64,000 nucleotides of DNA from CAIVVT01 sp963823095 (GTDB lineage Bacteria > Acidobacteriota > Terriglobia > Bryobacterales > Bryobacteraceae). The position numbers were made by a program, and so were the translations under genes. Of the stretch, positions 63,277 through 64,000 are shown piece after piece (position 1 is the first letter of the stretch; each line of letters opens with the position of its first letter). The notes beneath the pieces were generated by a model that did no database searches, had not been told where the DNA came from, and saw only the letters and a program-made list of their open reading frames with translations. The stretch is taken from contig CAWGKI010000006.1 in assembly GCA_963823095.1 (NCBI GenBank), forward strand, positions 372,001-436,000, read 5' to 3'.

Positions 63277-64000
63277 CGTGACCTGCCGCAGTAGCGAAGA
63301 GCAGGGTGGGCGAGTGTTGCTTTTCAGAGACTGTCTCGCCGCAGTCTGCAAGTGTTGACGTGCACCAGAAATGGCTGGTGGCTGCAAAGTGCGCTTCCCG
63401 TCCATTGGCCGGGATGGCGGTGGCGGACACGACACCTGGAAAGAAAGTGTCCGCAATGGCGGTTTCCGTCCGCTCCGCTTGTGCGAGACGAGTTCGGCGA
63501 TCGGGGCTACCATTCACACGGTAGGCACTATTACGCGGTCGCCTGATTCCGGTGCGTTAAGCATCACAGCCTGTCGAGTTGCGAAAACGTCTAGAATCTG
63601 AAGTTGAGTCGGACTCAATGGCATGGTAACGGGCGAAGTATTGATGGCAAGTGGACTTTCCGTACTACCGCCATTGGCGCCATGAGTGGGGTCGGGGCCT
63701 GATCATCCTCGAGCTGCATTCGCGTGAAATGCCCGAGTCGCGCTCCCAGATGCAGAATACGAGTTCCGGACCCGCGAGAGCTAATTCGATCCGGACGCTC
63801 AAACGGCAAGATCCAGAGTGCGAATCGACGGAGTGCTCACTCTTGGGCGTCGGCTAGGGCGTCTTCACTGGCCGTGCGTGTGCTCGTGGGTCGCAGCTGA
63901 TCACATGCGTTTCCTAGCCTTCGCCGTCGTTCAGGACCGATGCATCGAATCGCACGACGCGATCCGATTGTCAGAGTTGCGACTCTTTGATAGTCCAGGA
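63277..64000. other. Terminal interval without a supported gene
   Basis: Short open frames on both strands overlap each other and show no domain, signal peptide or ribosome-binding site. No RNA gene or repeat was recognised. A degraded gene cannot be excluded, and a gene entering from the right edge could begin beyond the window. Confidence 0.5.

Noticed and set aside
1..64000. tRNA, rRNA, CRISPR array or prophage
   Set aside because: No cloverleaf with a GGTTC-type arm, no ribosomal RNA segment, no regularly spaced direct repeats and no phage structural genes were found by eye.

Overview
The window looks like a chromosomal segment of an acidobacterium close to Solibacter/Bryobacter (Solibacteres). 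The evidence is high GC, many secreted enzymes with 'RR-x-F-L' Tat-type leaders, a 'VWFA-related' Acidobacterial protein, a DUF1080 protein, a very large carboxypeptidase-regulatory/TonB-type receptor, a beta-propeller hybrid sensor kinase and many Gfo/Idh/MocA oxidoreductases. No rRNA, tRNA, CRISPR array or prophage was seen. The taxonomic call rests on gene content alone.

Layout. 0-5.6 kb: a tightly packed + strand carbohydrate-catabolism operon (aldo/keto reductase end, two Gfo/Idh/MocA oxidoreductases, two TIM-barrel isomerases, a phytanoyl-CoA-type dioxygenase). 5.6-10.6 kb: a secreted beta-propeller, a concanavalin-like protein, a pectate-lyase-type beta-helix, an RpiB isomerase with a Tat-like leader, and a methyltransferase. 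10.7-16.7 kb: a heavy-metal RND efflux operon (small CPLC protein, adaptor, CzcA/CusA pump, TolC-type channel). 16.8-22.3 kb: an enolase-superfamily enzyme, a TrbI-like two-module protein, a Cys-rich small protein and a DUF1080 protein. 22.6-30.6 kb: a damaged accessory zone holding a frameshifted Phd/RelE-type toxin-antitoxin pair, a frameshifted companion gene, an exported gene broken in four places, a frameshifted ECF sigma factor with its LolA-like and GyrI-like partners, an intact IS4-family element sitting in the end of a palindromic repeat, and strong hairpins.

30.6-34.5 kb: an O-antigen-ligase-like membrane protein and an enolase-superfamily/bicupin gene pair. 34.6-44.9 kb: a likely nutrient-sensing and uptake block (beta-propeller histidine kinase, NarL-type regulator, 1171-residue TonB-type receptor, TPR protein, and a degenerate receiver paralogous to the NarL regulator). 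44.9-51.0 kb: a minus-strand glycan-degradation operon of mostly Tat-exported proteins. 51.2-56.9 kb: membrane dipeptidase, VWFA protein, Gly-rich protein, GH99/WbsX-like enzyme and a small conserved protein. 57-62 kb: dprA, then the conserved ATP-grasp / alpha-E / transglutaminase trio. 62-64 kb: a 36-residue membrane peptide, an unknown protein, and noncoding sequence.

Two window-wide themes stand out. First, at least a dozen genes or gene parts are interrupted by single-base frameshifts, almost all of which are repaired by removing one base. That bias fits residual sequence error better than natural decay and should be settled before calling any of them pseudogenes. Second, there are at least two dispersed palindromic repeat families: a 79-bp element whose first copy carries the IS insertion, and a REP/REPIN-like 'GATCTGGAGATC' hairpin.
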